From contig NZ_ABOX02000005.1 of the NCBI RefSeq assembly GCF_000172555.1, positions 62,001 through 126,000 of the forward strand: a stretch of DNA of 64,000 bases, in the 5' to 3' direction. Numbering within the stretch: the first letter of the stretch is position 1; every line of letters begins with the position of its first letter. Under the pieces are notes generated by a model, which saw only the letters and a program-made list of their open reading frames with translations, was not told the DNA's origin and searched no databases. The translations under genes and the position numbers were made by a program. Origin of the DNA: Pedosphaera parvula Ellin514. GTDB taxonomy: Bacteria > Verrucomicrobiota > Verrucomicrobiia > Limisphaerales > Pedosphaeraceae. Below, piece by piece: positions 26,482-35,541 of this stretch.

Positions 26482-28311
26482 ATGAAAGACCAATTTGACG
26501 TGATCATTATCGGGAGTGGTGCTGGCGGTGCGCCCATCGCAAATGTGCTTGCGAAGGCGGGGAAATCCGTTCTGGTGCTGGAAAAAGGGCCGATGATCCG
26601 TCCCCAGTATCAGAGTCCGAATGGCCGCAGCGATTTCAAACGGGACGAGTTGAGCTCTGACGGACCGGAGAAGCGTCTGCAACTGCCTTTGGCGAACCAA
26701 GGTGTTTCCTATTACTCAAGCCACGTTGAGCCAGATCTGAATGATGAACCACACGTGTATCGCGATGGTGATCATTCTGATAAAGCAACCCTTGAAGGTT
26801 ACACGGCGCAGGTGGTTGGCGGTGGGACGCAACTTTATGGCGGAGTTTCATTTCGCTTTGTGCCGCTCGATTTCAAGCTGGCGAGCTTCAATGCCGGTCG
26901 CAACGATATCCGGGAAGACCCGAATGGCGATATCCGGCGTGAAGCCCGCGATTGGCCCATTTCGTATGATGATCTCGAGCCGTATTATACCAAGACCGAG
27001 GAATTGGTCGGCATAAACGGAATGGTGCAGAATCAGCAGAAACCATTCAGCCGCGATGTTTATCAGCCGCCTCTGACGCCAAATGGCATCAGCGAATATG
27101 CGCGGCGCGGGATGGAGTTGCTGGCCAGGGAACTTAGACCTGCCAATCCGATTCTGCCATATCGCACGCCGCTGGCGGTCATTACGCGGGATCATGGTCC
27201 GAGTGGACGTAAGATTCCCTCGGATCCGGAAACCGCGAAGACGAGCTATGTGAATCGTTATGGCGATCCGCTTGGTCTCAAGTCGAGCGCCTGGGTTTCA
27301 CTGCTGACCCCGGTGAAGGATTTGCCTAACTTCACAATCCGGTGCAACTCGATCGCAACGCGGCTGACTTACACCAACGGCAAAGTGGATCGTGTTTACT
27401 ACCTGGATCCTGGAGGGATGGAGCGGTCTGCACAGGCAAAGGTGGTTGTCGTCGCCTGCTCGGCGATTGAATCGATTCGGCTGCTGAAACTTTCGGCGAA
27501 ACTCGATTCTGGATTCGATCAGGCCATTCACCAAAACGATTTGCTGGGTCGTTATTTCATGACGCACTGTTTCGGCGGTGCTGCAGCATTGCTGCCTGAT
27601 CGATACGACAAGTCAATTGCGCTCGATGCCGACTGGGCAACTGATTGCTGTGGTAACGAGGATTTCCTGCGGAGCCAGGGTCTGTGGGCGGGAGGTGCAC
27701 TTTACAACAACACATCGGATGAAGCCCTGCCGATCTCCTTGTTCCGCACGCAGGGAGCGATGGACCTGGATAATCTCTGGCTCGGCTTCATGTATAATGC
27801 CGGCTTGAAAGGCCAGGCCGTGGTTGATTTTCTGGATACGCAGTTTGGAAGAGGCCTTTCCATCAGTTTCATGGCGAACCAGGTTCCCCAGCGGGACAAC
27901 CGCATCGAACTCCATCCGACGATACAAGACAAATGGAACCGGTCAGTGGCGTACATCATCAAGGATTGGCATCAGCACGACCGGTATTTGATGGACACTT
28001 ATGCGAACATGGCGGCGCGTGTTTTGGAGCTTTCGGGGCAGGGCATTCAGGCATTCAAGTTTGTCGGCAAAGGCGGATCCTATCTCGCGCCCAATGGGCT
28101 GGTTAGAATTGCCAATCACATTCTGGGAGGCGCCCGTTTCGGCACAGACCGGAACGACTCGGTACTCGACCCGAACTGCCGCGCCTGGGATTTCGACAAT
28201 TTGTACGTGACGGACGGTGCGTTTATGCCGACTTCCGGAAGCGGCAATCCCACCAACACGATCGAGGCAAATTCATTCCGGGTGGCGGATCGCATATTGG
28301 CCCAACTATAG
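26482..28311 (+). CDS. GMC-family FAD-dependent oxidoreductase (gluconate dehydrogenase-like large subunit)
   Basis: The protein has 609 residues. The N-terminal FAD motif is IIIGSGAGGAPIANVLAKAG (GxGxxG, Gly11-Gly16), followed by LVLEKG. Active-site residues of the GMC C-terminal domain are visible as NHILGGARFGTDR (His546) and NPTNTIEANSFRVADRIL (Asn592). Members oxidise a hydroxyl group of a sugar or sugar acid and pass electrons to a partner subunit or cytochrome. The preceding gene supplies the subunit-3-like partner. No cytochrome c subunit and no signal peptide are found in this cluster, so the electron acceptor is unclear. It is the second gene of a five-gene operon; 10 bases separate it from the first cupin gene. 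Confidence 0.85.
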   Translation: MKDQFDVIIIGSGAGGAPIANVLAKAGKSVLVLEKGPMIRPQYQSPNGRSDFKRDELSSDGPEKRLQLPLANQGVSYYSSHVEPDLNDEPHVYRDGDHSDKATLEGYTAQVVGGGTQLYGGVSFRFVPLDFKLASFNAGRNDIREDPNGDIRREARDWPISYDDLEPYYTKTEELVGINGMVQNQQKPFSRDVYQPPLTPNGISEYARRGMELLARELRPANPILPYRTPLAVITRDHGPSGRKIPSDPETAKTSYVNRYGDPLGLKSSAWVSLLTPVKDLPNFTIRCNSIATRLTYTNGKVDRVYYLDPGGMERSAQAKVVVVACSAIESIRLLKLSAKLDSGFDQAIHQNDLLGRYFMTHCFGGAAALLPDRYDKSIALDADWATDCCGNEDFLRSQGLWAGGALYNNTSDEALPISLFRTQGAMDLDNLWLGFMYNAGLKGQAVVDFLDTQFGRGLSISFMANQVPQRDNRIELHPTIQDKWNRSVAYIIKDWHQHDRYLMDTYANMAARVLELSGQGIQAFKFVGKGGSYLAPNGLVRIANHILGGARFGTDRNDSVLDPNCRAWDFDNLYVTDGAFMPTSGSGNPTNTIEANSFRVADRILAQL

Positions 28312-28321
28312 GATTAACACC

Positions 28322-29485
28322 ATGGATCCAAGATTCACCGAAATTGAGAACCGGCCGGAAAACCAGATCTTCAGCATTGTCTTTTATCCTGACCGGATCT
28401 ACCACGCGCAATACCTGAATGCGACTCGCAGTCCTCGATACCGGTATTACGTCCACGAGGTGCGCAATAAAGTAGACAACGCGGTTCTCAAAGGGCAGGT
28501 CTTCCTGGATGGCGCGTTGCTGGCCCGGTTTATCCGAATCGAGTACCGTGCTTCGAGGCTCGTTGAACTGGCCCGGGAGAAGGAACGATTCCTGAAAGAC
28601 CGCGTGCTGGCTTTTATCAAGGTGAATCACGAGGACCCGGCAAAGAATGCCGAGGGCATGGTTCGCCTGCATTATGACGCGTGGATTGGGGCTTTTCAGG
28701 CGGAAATCTGGGACAACCTCGAACCGCCGCCGACCAAGCATCATGATGCGAAAGTGGAATCCATGATGGGACGGGATGGAAGCATTACCCGTATCCGAAG
28801 GTTTGGCCCGGCTTTATCCGATCCAAACGGAATCAGACAGGTGGAAGTTGCGTTTCGTGAGAACGAAATCGACATCCCTTTTGGTTATAAAATTGGCGAT
28901 CCTCAATGGGATAATAATTTCAAGCAGACTTACCAGGTGCCAAACACCCAGACGCCGAGCGCTGACCAAAACACAGTGCCCAAGAACAATTACCTGCTCG
29001 ACTTCCAGCGCGGATTTTTCTTCCAGAACGTTCGTGATTTGCTGCCGGTGCGATATAAGAACGCGATGACAGAGCCGACGTCGGCTGATTTCGGACGGCC
29101 GGGTCCCAACGACAATACCATCGAAATGCGCTGGGTCGTGCAACGGGAACTCGGCGGGTCGAACGTATGGTTTCACGAGGTGACAATTCCGGCCGGAACT
29201 GTGGAGGGGACACACCAGCATATCGGCAGCGAGGAGTTATATTACATTTTTGAAGGCGAGGGCATTGCCTACATGGGAGATGGCGATGATCCCAGGATGT
29301 CGGATGACACAAAGTATCCCTTGCGTACCGTCGACCTCTTCGGGCTTCCCAAGCACGATGTGCGAGAGGTCAAGGTACAGCCAGGGAGCGTGATTTTTAC
29401 GAAGAGCGGTGGCATTCACGGCATCCGCAATATTAACAGCGATAAGCCGTTGCGATTTGTCGCATTTGGTTATCACTGCGCTTAG
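28322..29485 (+). CDS. Large cupin-domain protein, first of two
   Basis: The start ATG 28322 (MDPRFTEIENRPENQIFSI) is chosen over an upstream in-frame ATG at 28217 that lies inside the GMC gene; the product is 387 residues. The first roughly 270 residues form a domain I do not recognise. The C-terminal cupin is complete: motif 1 GTHQHIGSEELYYIFEG gives His298, His300 and Glu304/305, and motif 2 PGSVIFTKSGGIHGIRN gives His366, the usual metal ligands. Cupins of this type bind sugars or act as isomerases or dioxygenases. Its place between the GMC oxidoreductase and a second cupin suggests that it handles the oxidised sugar product, which is inference. The stop is 9 bases before the next start. 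Confidence 0.78.
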   Translation: MDPRFTEIENRPENQIFSIVFYPDRIYHAQYLNATRSPRYRYYVHEVRNKVDNAVLKGQVFLDGALLARFIRIEYRASRLVELAREKERFLKDRVLAFIKVNHEDPAKNAEGMVRLHYDAWIGAFQAEIWDNLEPPPTKHHDAKVESMMGRDGSITRIRRFGPALSDPNGIRQVEVAFRENEIDIPFGYKIGDPQWDNNFKQTYQVPNTQTPSADQNTVPKNNYLLDFQRGFFFQNVRDLLPVRYKNAMTEPTSADFGRPGPNDNTIEMRWVVQRELGGSNVWFHEVTIPAGTVEGTHQHIGSEELYYIFEGEGIAYMGDGDDPRMSDDTKYPLRTVDLFGLPKHDVREVKVQPGSVIFTKSGGIHGIRNINSDKPLRFVAFGYHCA

Positions 29486-29494
29486 GAAAGCATT

Positions 29495-30769
29495 ATGCCA
29501 ATGAGAATTGTAAGTGGTGATCGCGTTTTTACCGTCAAACCCCCTGCGTCCGCGGATTATAAGCAAAATAATCCGCTGGCACGGCTGATGAGCGTTCTTG
29601 AAAAAGTGGAATTGGCAGCGGAGCGCGAGAACTATTTGTTGAACCAGGTTCAGTATTTGATGCCTTACGATTTCCTGGAACTCTATGGACCCTCCGGCTC
29701 TGCTTACAATGTGACTGATCCGGGACAGCAGGATAACAAAGAGGACTTTCAGAAACAGAACATCCATGATTTTCGTTGCACAGATACGTGGATCGCCCGC
29801 GGTTGGGCGACGACTCGGGAAGATGCAAGCGACACGGAGTGGACCGGTCCGTTCCTCTTTCTTTCTTATCGCGGAGGGCCAGACTCGAAACTCTCACAGA
29901 TGTCAGGCCATCGGCTGGGACAGAGTTTGAAATTGTACGTGAAGGTGCAGGGGATGGAAGCGGCGTCGCTCATTGATGTTCCATACAATCCCGAGACTGA
30001 TCGTTATGAGATTGAGATTTGGGGTTACCCTGGCAACGATCTGCGCAATAAACTCGATGGCCGTGGAATAGCAGCCATCGACCGGGGAGGAATTATTTGC
30101 CTGCCTTCCCTCGTTCAAGGTGGTGCCAACGACTTTGCGCGCGAGGGTCTGGACAACCGTGATATGCGCACTGTGGCTGCCAACCACGCGATGCATCCTG
30201 TGCTGCCCATGACTGTGGAAGTGGCGTGGGCGGATAAATCCCAGACATGGTGGGACTCCAAAGGCGGGCAAAACTACCGTTATCAGTTCAACATGATTTA
30301 CCGGGGTTGGGATAACTATCTGAAAGTCGGAGTCAGCGAGTCCCCACACGGTGGATTCGGGTTTCTGCACTTCCGCAATGTGCTCTCCAACTATTTTGAT
30401 TTTCGTGACAGCGGGGAACTTGGGAGGGAAGTGGCACCCTGGATGTTCGGAGCGAACGGCGATAAGAGCGGGGCGACGCGCTACGAGAAGTTTCTGGCCG
30501 TGGAGTATATGGACCTGCACATTCTGAAGCCGGAGTGCGGTATTGGGATTCATCGGCATCGCGATAACCAGGAGATTTTTTTCCTGATGAGCGGGGCAGG
30601 CGTAATGGTGACGGGTGACTGGTGCGAATTCCCCCAAAGGGAACGGTGCTTTGAGATACGCACGATGACAGCCGGTTCATTTAGCCTGCTTAAGCCGGGC
30701 AACCTGCATGCCCTGTTCAACGTTACTGACGAGGACATTTCACTTCTGATGTTCGGCGGGTACGACTGA
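29495..30769 (+). CDS. Large cupin-domain protein, second of two
   Basis: The protein has 424 residues with no signal peptide. The N-terminal 320 residues are unrecognised, with blocks WAADKSQ-like VEVAWADKSQTWWDSKGG and YRYQFNMIYRGWDNYLKVG that look like a beta-sandwich. The C-terminal cupin keeps all ligands: GIGIHRHRDNQEIFFLMSG gives His353, His355 and Glu360, and LLKPGNLHALFNV gives His405. It shares its layout (long unknown N-terminal part, C-terminal cupin) with the preceding protein but little direct sequence. They may form a heteromer. The GH13 gene starts 6 bases after its stop. Confidence 0.75.
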   Translation: MPMRIVSGDRVFTVKPPASADYKQNNPLARLMSVLEKVELAAERENYLLNQVQYLMPYDFLELYGPSGSAYNVTDPGQQDNKEDFQKQNIHDFRCTDTWIARGWATTREDASDTEWTGPFLFLSYRGGPDSKLSQMSGHRLGQSLKLYVKVQGMEAASLIDVPYNPETDRYEIEIWGYPGNDLRNKLDGRGIAAIDRGGIICLPSLVQGGANDFAREGLDNRDMRTVAANHAMHPVLPMTVEVAWADKSQTWWDSKGGQNYRYQFNMIYRGWDNYLKVGVSESPHGGFGFLHFRNVLSNYFDFRDSGELGREVAPWMFGANGDKSGATRYEKFLAVEYMDLHILKPECGIGIHRHRDNQEIFFLMSGAGVMVTGDWCEFPQRERCFEIRTMTAGSFSLLKPGNLHALFNVTDEDISLLMFGGYD

Positions 30770-30775
30770 AAACCG

Positions 30776-32695
30776 ATGACTACTCCCCAACCGGATCTTT
30801 CCAAAGTGCCCATGGGTGGCAGCCTCGTGCCTGGCGGCGCTGCTTTCCGTATTTGGGCGCCACGCGCCAAGGCTGTTTGGGTCTCCGGCGATTTCAATGG
30901 CTGGAAGCAACAAGACGATTGCCTGTTGGATCGAATTGGCGGAGGACATTGGGCGGGATTCTTCCCCGCGCTAAAAGAAAGCGACCAGTATCTATTCTAC
31001 ATCGATGGGAATGCCAGCACGGGGTACAAGCGTGACCCGGTTGCCCGGCAGCTTACATTTCAACCTGCCTTTCCAAACTGCAACTGTGTTTTACGTGACC
31101 CGTTCCGGTTTCCATGGCATCAAAACGGATTTCGGCCACCGGCTTTCAACGAGTTGATCGTTTATGAACTTCATGTTGGTGCGTTCTCACAGGAAGCGGG
31201 ACATTTGCATGGCAAGTTCCTTGATTTGATCAAGCGCATTCCCTATTTGAGCGACCTTGGCGTGAATGCAATCGAATTGATGCCGGTGCAGGAGTATCCC
31301 AGCATTTTCAGCCTGGGATATAACGGCACGGATTACTACAGTCCCGAAAATGACTACGGCGAAGCGGATGAGTCTCAGCTTCAGGGATATTTCAATTCGG
31401 TCAATCAGGTGCTTCAACAACGCGGGCAGGCAGGCTACACCGGGATCGATATCTTGCGCGGCCCGGACAATCAGCTCCGAGCACTCATTGACGTCTGTCA
31501 CGTCTATGAGATCGCTGTGGTCCTGGATGTGGTCTTCAACCATGCCGGTGGCGGTTTCGATGCAAATAGCATGTGGTTCGAGGACCGGATGCCGGATGGG
31601 AATAAGAACGACAGCCTCTATTTCACCGACCATGATTGGGCTGGGGGACAGGTGTTCGCGTATTGGAACAACGACGTGCAGCAATTTCTCATCAATAACA
31701 CAAAATTCTTTATAGAAGAATACCGCGTCGACGGTTTCCGTTTCGACGAATTCAGCGTGATGGATCGTAACGGCGGATGGAACGCGGGCCAGGCAATCAG
31801 TGGCACCCTTCGCGCGATGAAACCGGAAGCCATCACAATCGCGGAATACTGGCCAGTGAACGATTCCGTCGTCAGGGCGGCCGAATCTGGTGGTGCTGGT
31901 TTTGATGCCACCTGGCACGATGGTATCCGGCTGAGTGTCCGGGCGGCCATCAGCGGGGCGTCGTCAGGTGCTTCTGCCTTCGTTGACATGGATGCCATCG
32001 CCCGCGCGGTGGAAAATCCGGGATTGAACGCCAGGTGGCGTGGTGTCCAATCCGTGGAGGACCATGATGTTGTGCGCCGGGATAAAGACCCTCGGATTCC
32101 ACGCTTGGCTGATGATTCGAATCCGCGGTCCTGGTATGGTCGGAGCCGCAGTCGGGTCGCAACTGGTCTGTTACTCACCGCCCCTGGCATTCCCATGCTG
32201 TTCATGGGCCAGGAATTTTTGGAGGACAAACAGTGGAATGATGATCCTTCGTCAGGGAACCAGCTTTGGTGGTTTGGCCTTGAGAATGGCGATAAACAGA
32301 TGGCGGACTTTCTTCGTTTTACACGCGAGTTGATCGGAGTGCGCCGACGGCAGCCTGGTTTGCGCGGGGAGGGATGTCGCGTGATTCACTCGAGCAACCA
32401 GAACCGTGTTCTCATATTTCAGCGTTGGGCGGAAGGGATTGGGCGTGACGTCGTGGTTGCTGTCAGCCTGAGCGAAAACACCTGGTTCGGATATCAGGTG
32501 GGCTTCCCCGGCAATGGCCACTGGCTTGAGGTCTTCAACAGTGATGTCTACGAGAACTGGGTTAACCCGGGTGTTTATGGAAACGGCAGCGGTGTGGAGG
32601 CATCAGCAGGCCCGCAGCATGGGCTCGGTGCTTCGGCATTTATCACAATTCCCGCAAACGGGATTGTTGTGTTTGCCCGGGATTCCGGTGATTAG
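30776..32695 (+). CDS. GH13 alpha-glucan enzyme with N-terminal CBM48 (branching enzyme/trehalohydrolase-like)
   Basis: The protein has 639 residues. Residues about 20-110 are CBM48 (GGAAFRIWAPRAKAVWVSGD, FNGWK). The GH13 barrel follows (ELIVYELHVGAFSQEAGHLH; YNGTDYYSPENDYGE). Catalytic residues are intact: nucleophile Asp324 in VDGFRFDEFS, acid/base Glu357 in TIAEYWP, and His430-Asp431 in VEDHDVV. An insert of about 25 residues (LQQRGQAGYTGIDILRGPDN) sits inside the barrel. The layout fits glycogen branching enzyme or malto-oligosyltrehalose trehalohydrolase relatives; no treY or treS neighbour is present, so the reaction stays open. It is the last gene of the five-gene operon, pointing to alpha-glucan as the common substrate. 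Confidence 0.83.
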   Translation: MTTPQPDLSKVPMGGSLVPGGAAFRIWAPRAKAVWVSGDFNGWKQQDDCLLDRIGGGHWAGFFPALKESDQYLFYIDGNASTGYKRDPVARQLTFQPAFPNCNCVLRDPFRFPWHQNGFRPPAFNELIVYELHVGAFSQEAGHLHGKFLDLIKRIPYLSDLGVNAIELMPVQEYPSIFSLGYNGTDYYSPENDYGEADESQLQGYFNSVNQVLQQRGQAGYTGIDILRGPDNQLRALIDVCHVYEIAVVLDVVFNHAGGGFDANSMWFEDRMPDGNKNDSLYFTDHDWAGGQVFAYWNNDVQQFLINNTKFFIEEYRVDGFRFDEFSVMDRNGGWNAGQAISGTLRAMKPEAITIAEYWPVNDSVVRAAESGGAGFDATWHDGIRLSVRAAISGASSGASAFVDMDAIARAVENPGLNARWRGVQSVEDHDVVRRDKDPRIPRLADDSNPRSWYGRSRSRVATGLLLTAPGIPMLFMGQEFLEDKQWNDDPSSGNQLWWFGLENGDKQMADFLRFTRELIGVRRRQPGLRGEGCRVIHSSNQNRVLIFQRWAEGIGRDVVVAVSLSENTWFGYQVGFPGNGHWLEVFNSDVYENWVNPGVYGNGSGVEASAGPQHGLGASAFITIPANGIVVFARDSGD

Positions 32696-32806
32696 TCGTT
32701 TCCTTTGCAGCCGCAGCACGAATTTCAGGGAGAACAGCCATGCAAATCATTCCGCGTTGACAAGGCGAATGTGGGGCAGTCAACTTTTGTCCAACGCAAA
32801 CCAACT

Positions 32807-33610
32807 ATGAAGAGACGTGAATTTCTTAAATCCTCTCTTGCGGCTGCAAGTGTCGGAGCCTTGACCACTATGAATGTTTCTGCTGCTGAAAAGAGTGAAT
32901 CGCCGGCGCGTGAATTTTATGAATTACGCCTTTACCATCTGCGACGCGGTCCAAAGCAGAAGTTGTTTGATGATTTTTATGAGCATGCCGCGATTCCTGC
33001 AATGAATCGTGCAGGAATCGGGCCAGTTGGCGTGTTTAGCGTCATGGTGGGGCCAGACAGCCCGACGATGTATGTGTTGTTGCCGCATAAATCACTGGAA
33101 TCGTTTGCGACGGCCAACGACAAGGTGCATTCAGATCCGGAATATCAAAAGGCCGGTGCTGAGTTCATCAATGCGCCGGCGACGGACCCGGCCTATGTGC
33201 GGATGGAAAGCTCGCTGATGGTGGCGTTTCAAGGAGTACCGAAGATCGAAGTGCCCGCAGGGGCGATTGGAAACAAGTCTCGCATCTTTGAACTGCGCAC
33301 GTACGAGAGTCACAGCAAGAAGGCGAATCAGAAGAAGGTGGAGATGTTCAACACGGGCGAGATTGCGATTTTCCGTCGGACAGGTTTGCAGCCGGTTTTC
33401 TTCGGCGAAACGTTGATTGGTTCCAGGATGCCGAACCTAACCTACATGCTCACTTTCGAAGACATGGCCGCACGAGAGAAAAATTGGCACGCCTTTGGTT
33501 CAGATCCCGAATGGAAGAAACTGAGCAGCACGCCGGGTTATACTGATCCGGAGATTGTTTCCAACATCAGCAATCTATTTCTTCGGCCAACGGCGTATTC
33601 GCAGATTTAG
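32807..33610 (+). CDS. Tat-exported NIPSNAP-family protein
   Basis: The start ATG 32807 (MKRREFLKSSLAAASVGALT) gives a clear twin-arginine signal and 267 residues; the longer frame from 32705 is not supported. Two ferredoxin-like NIPSNAP repeats follow: FYELRLYHLRRGPKQKLFDD at about 40, and RIFELRTYESHSKKANQKK at about 160. The function of NIPSNAP proteins is not settled. Tat-exported forms with this layout are common in Planctomycetes and Verrucomicrobia. It lies 111 bases after the GH13 gene and may be separately transcribed. Confidence 0.85.
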   Translation: MKRREFLKSSLAAASVGALTTMNVSAAEKSESPAREFYELRLYHLRRGPKQKLFDDFYEHAAIPAMNRAGIGPVGVFSVMVGPDSPTMYVLLPHKSLESFATANDKVHSDPEYQKAGAEFINAPATDPAYVRMESSLMVAFQGVPKIEVPAGAIGNKSRIFELRTYESHSKKANQKKVEMFNTGEIAIFRRTGLQPVFFGETLIGSRMPNLTYMLTFEDMAAREKNWHAFGSDPEWKKLSSTPGYTDPEIVSNISNLFLRPTAYSQI

Positions 33611-33649
33611 AGAGATAAATGTGGGTCCGTAACATGTCTGCACAACTGC

Positions 33650-35464
33650 TCATTGACCGAGCAAACGGGTTTTGGTTGCCGACGACAGGTTGGCTTTCGC
33701 CAACCAGGTTTGGGCGGCGGAGCGGTTGGTTTGCAGCCAGGCGGTGAGTGCTTTTTCGAGGCTGGCATCGCGGAGTTCGGGACGCTCGATGGAGGCGGCC
33801 CAATCGACTGCGAGCTCCGGGTTCCTGGCGGTTAGCTGGGCGGAAATCAGGTCTGCTGCACCGTCGCGGGTGGGGCCTGCAGGCAAGGTTTGTGCCCACG
33901 AAACGGCCTGGTCGGCGTTCTCAGCCATCCACGCAGCCACTATGGTGCGAACATGATCCACACGGGTTGCACTTTCCGGCTCAGTCAACGCCCAAGTTGC
34001 GGCTTCGGTTGGATGGTTGTCAGCCCAGCGAGTCACCACTTCCTGGAGAGCCAGTTCCCGGATGTCATCGGAGGGAAGCGCTTGTGCCCAAGTTAAGGCA
34101 TCGGCCACGCTATTCTGAGTCAGGACTGGCGCCACAGCCTTGATGGCATGAGGCTGGTCTGTTTCGGGTAAAGTGTTTACAAAACTCCCGGCTGCTTTCG
34201 GATCCTCCAACACCCAGTAGGAGAGTGTGTCCTGGATGGTTTTGCCGCGCACAGGACTGTCAGTGGGCAAATTTTCCGCCCATTGCGTTGCCGCCGCTGG
34301 ATCTTTTCTGGCCCAACCGGAAGCGATATTTACCAATGCCGCCTCTTGCGCTGAATCACTTTCAAGGGTCTGGGCCCAATGAATGGCGGCGGCAGGGTCA
34401 GTGGCAGCCAGGGTATGCGCGAGGTGGGCAGCAGCGGCATCCTGATCAGCCCCTTTGGGCATTTGGGCCACATATTTCCCGGCGTCCTCCGGATTTTTAC
34501 TGCCCCAGACGTCGAGCACATTGTTCAAAGCTTGTTGTTGGAGTTCACCCACAGGCAAGGTTTTCAGCCAGGAGATGGCCGATTCTGGTTGTTGAGTTGC
34601 CAGTGCACGCGCCACGTCCAAGGCAGCGCTGGTTTGCACCGGACCGGCGGATAACTGGCTTACCACCTGACTGGCGGTCTGCGGATCCCGGGTGGTCAGT
34701 TTTTTCAAACCGGTGAGAAGTGTTCGGTTGAGCGCCTCGCCACTGAGAAATTGTTGAGCCAGATCGAGTGAACGATGGGGATCAGTTCCGGCCAAAGAAG
34801 CCAGCGCGGTCTCCAATGCAGCCGCACGTTCTGTGGCATCGCCGAGATGTTCCGCCCAGCTCAGTGTGGAATCCATGTCCTTGTCCGCCCAATTCGTGGC
34901 GAGGGCGCGCAGTGCGTTCTCGCGACTCTCACCGGCGGGGACGAGTTCCAGATAACTCAATGCGCTCTGGATATCGTTGCGGGAAAACTGATCGAAGAGA
35001 GTATTGTAAATGAAGCGTTGCTCGTGTGTCGTGACCATGTCGCGGGCCAGAGTAAGTGCGCGCTTTGGATCGCTCTTGCCGAAGCTCTCCAGAATCAAGG
35101 ATGTGGCTTGCGTGTATTCGGTTCCATGGGACATTTTCTGAACGTAAGCCAGTGCTGCTTCAGGGTCTGCTTCAAACCAGACAGCGAAAATGCGTCCAAA
35201 CTCCATCGAGCGCCTGACTGGATCTTGTTCCGTTAATGCGCGATCCAGGAGAGTAGTTACATCGGTATTCGAAGCCGCTGGCACAGCCGAGGTGAGGCCT
35301 GCACTGGTGGGAGTTGTTGAAGGAGCAAGTCCGGATGTTCGCACAACTGGACCGGACTTGTCCTTGCGGAAATTGTTCCCCCGGATCCAAACAGCCGCCA
35401 TCAACGCAAGTGCGAGCAGCACTGCGCCAATTAACATTTTTTGGCCTTTGGATTGGGTGTTCAT
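33650..35464 (-). CDS. Membrane-anchored helical repeat protein of unknown function
   Basis: The start ATG 35464-35462 (MNTQSKGQKMLIGAVLLALA) places a single N-terminal membrane helix (LIGAVLLALALMAAVWI) correctly; the product is 604 residues. After a Thr/Pro/Ser linker, residues about 60-600 are made of about 15 imperfect helical repeats of roughly 30-38 residues. These carry a recurring pattern of DP or NP, Ala-Ala and Trp-Ala (DPAAAIHWAQTLESDSAQEA; DPAAATQWAENLPTDSPVRG; DPKAAGSFVNTLPETDQPHA). They resemble TPR/SEL1-type or HEAT solenoids. It is probably a periplasmic scaffold tethered to the inner membrane. It is a single gene, upstream (in its own direction) of nothing obvious. Confidence 0.75.
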   Translation of the reverse strand: MNTQSKGQKMLIGAVLLALALMAAVWIRGNNFRKDKSGPVVRTSGLAPSTTPTSAGLTSAVPAASNTDVTTLLDRALTEQDPVRRSMEFGRIFAVWFEADPEAALAYVQKMSHGTEYTQATSLILESFGKSDPKRALTLARDMVTTHEQRFIYNTLFDQFSRNDIQSALSYLELVPAGESRENALRALATNWADKDMDSTLSWAEHLGDATERAAALETALASLAGTDPHRSLDLAQQFLSGEALNRTLLTGLKKLTTRDPQTASQVVSQLSAGPVQTSAALDVARALATQQPESAISWLKTLPVGELQQQALNNVLDVWGSKNPEDAGKYVAQMPKGADQDAAAAHLAHTLAATDPAAAIHWAQTLESDSAQEAALVNIASGWARKDPAAATQWAENLPTDSPVRGKTIQDTLSYWVLEDPKAAGSFVNTLPETDQPHAIKAVAPVLTQNSVADALTWAQALPSDDIRELALQEVVTRWADNHPTEAATWALTEPESATRVDHVRTIVAAWMAENADQAVSWAQTLPAGPTRDGAADLISAQLTARNPELAVDWAASIERPELRDASLEKALTAWLQTNRSAAQTWLAKANLSSATKTRLLGQ

Positions 35465-35541
35465 GAAGCAGCGGTTGGGAGGAGAGATTTCTCCGGGTCG
35501 TGTGAGGTGCACGACCCGGAGTGGAACGTTGAGTAAGCGCG

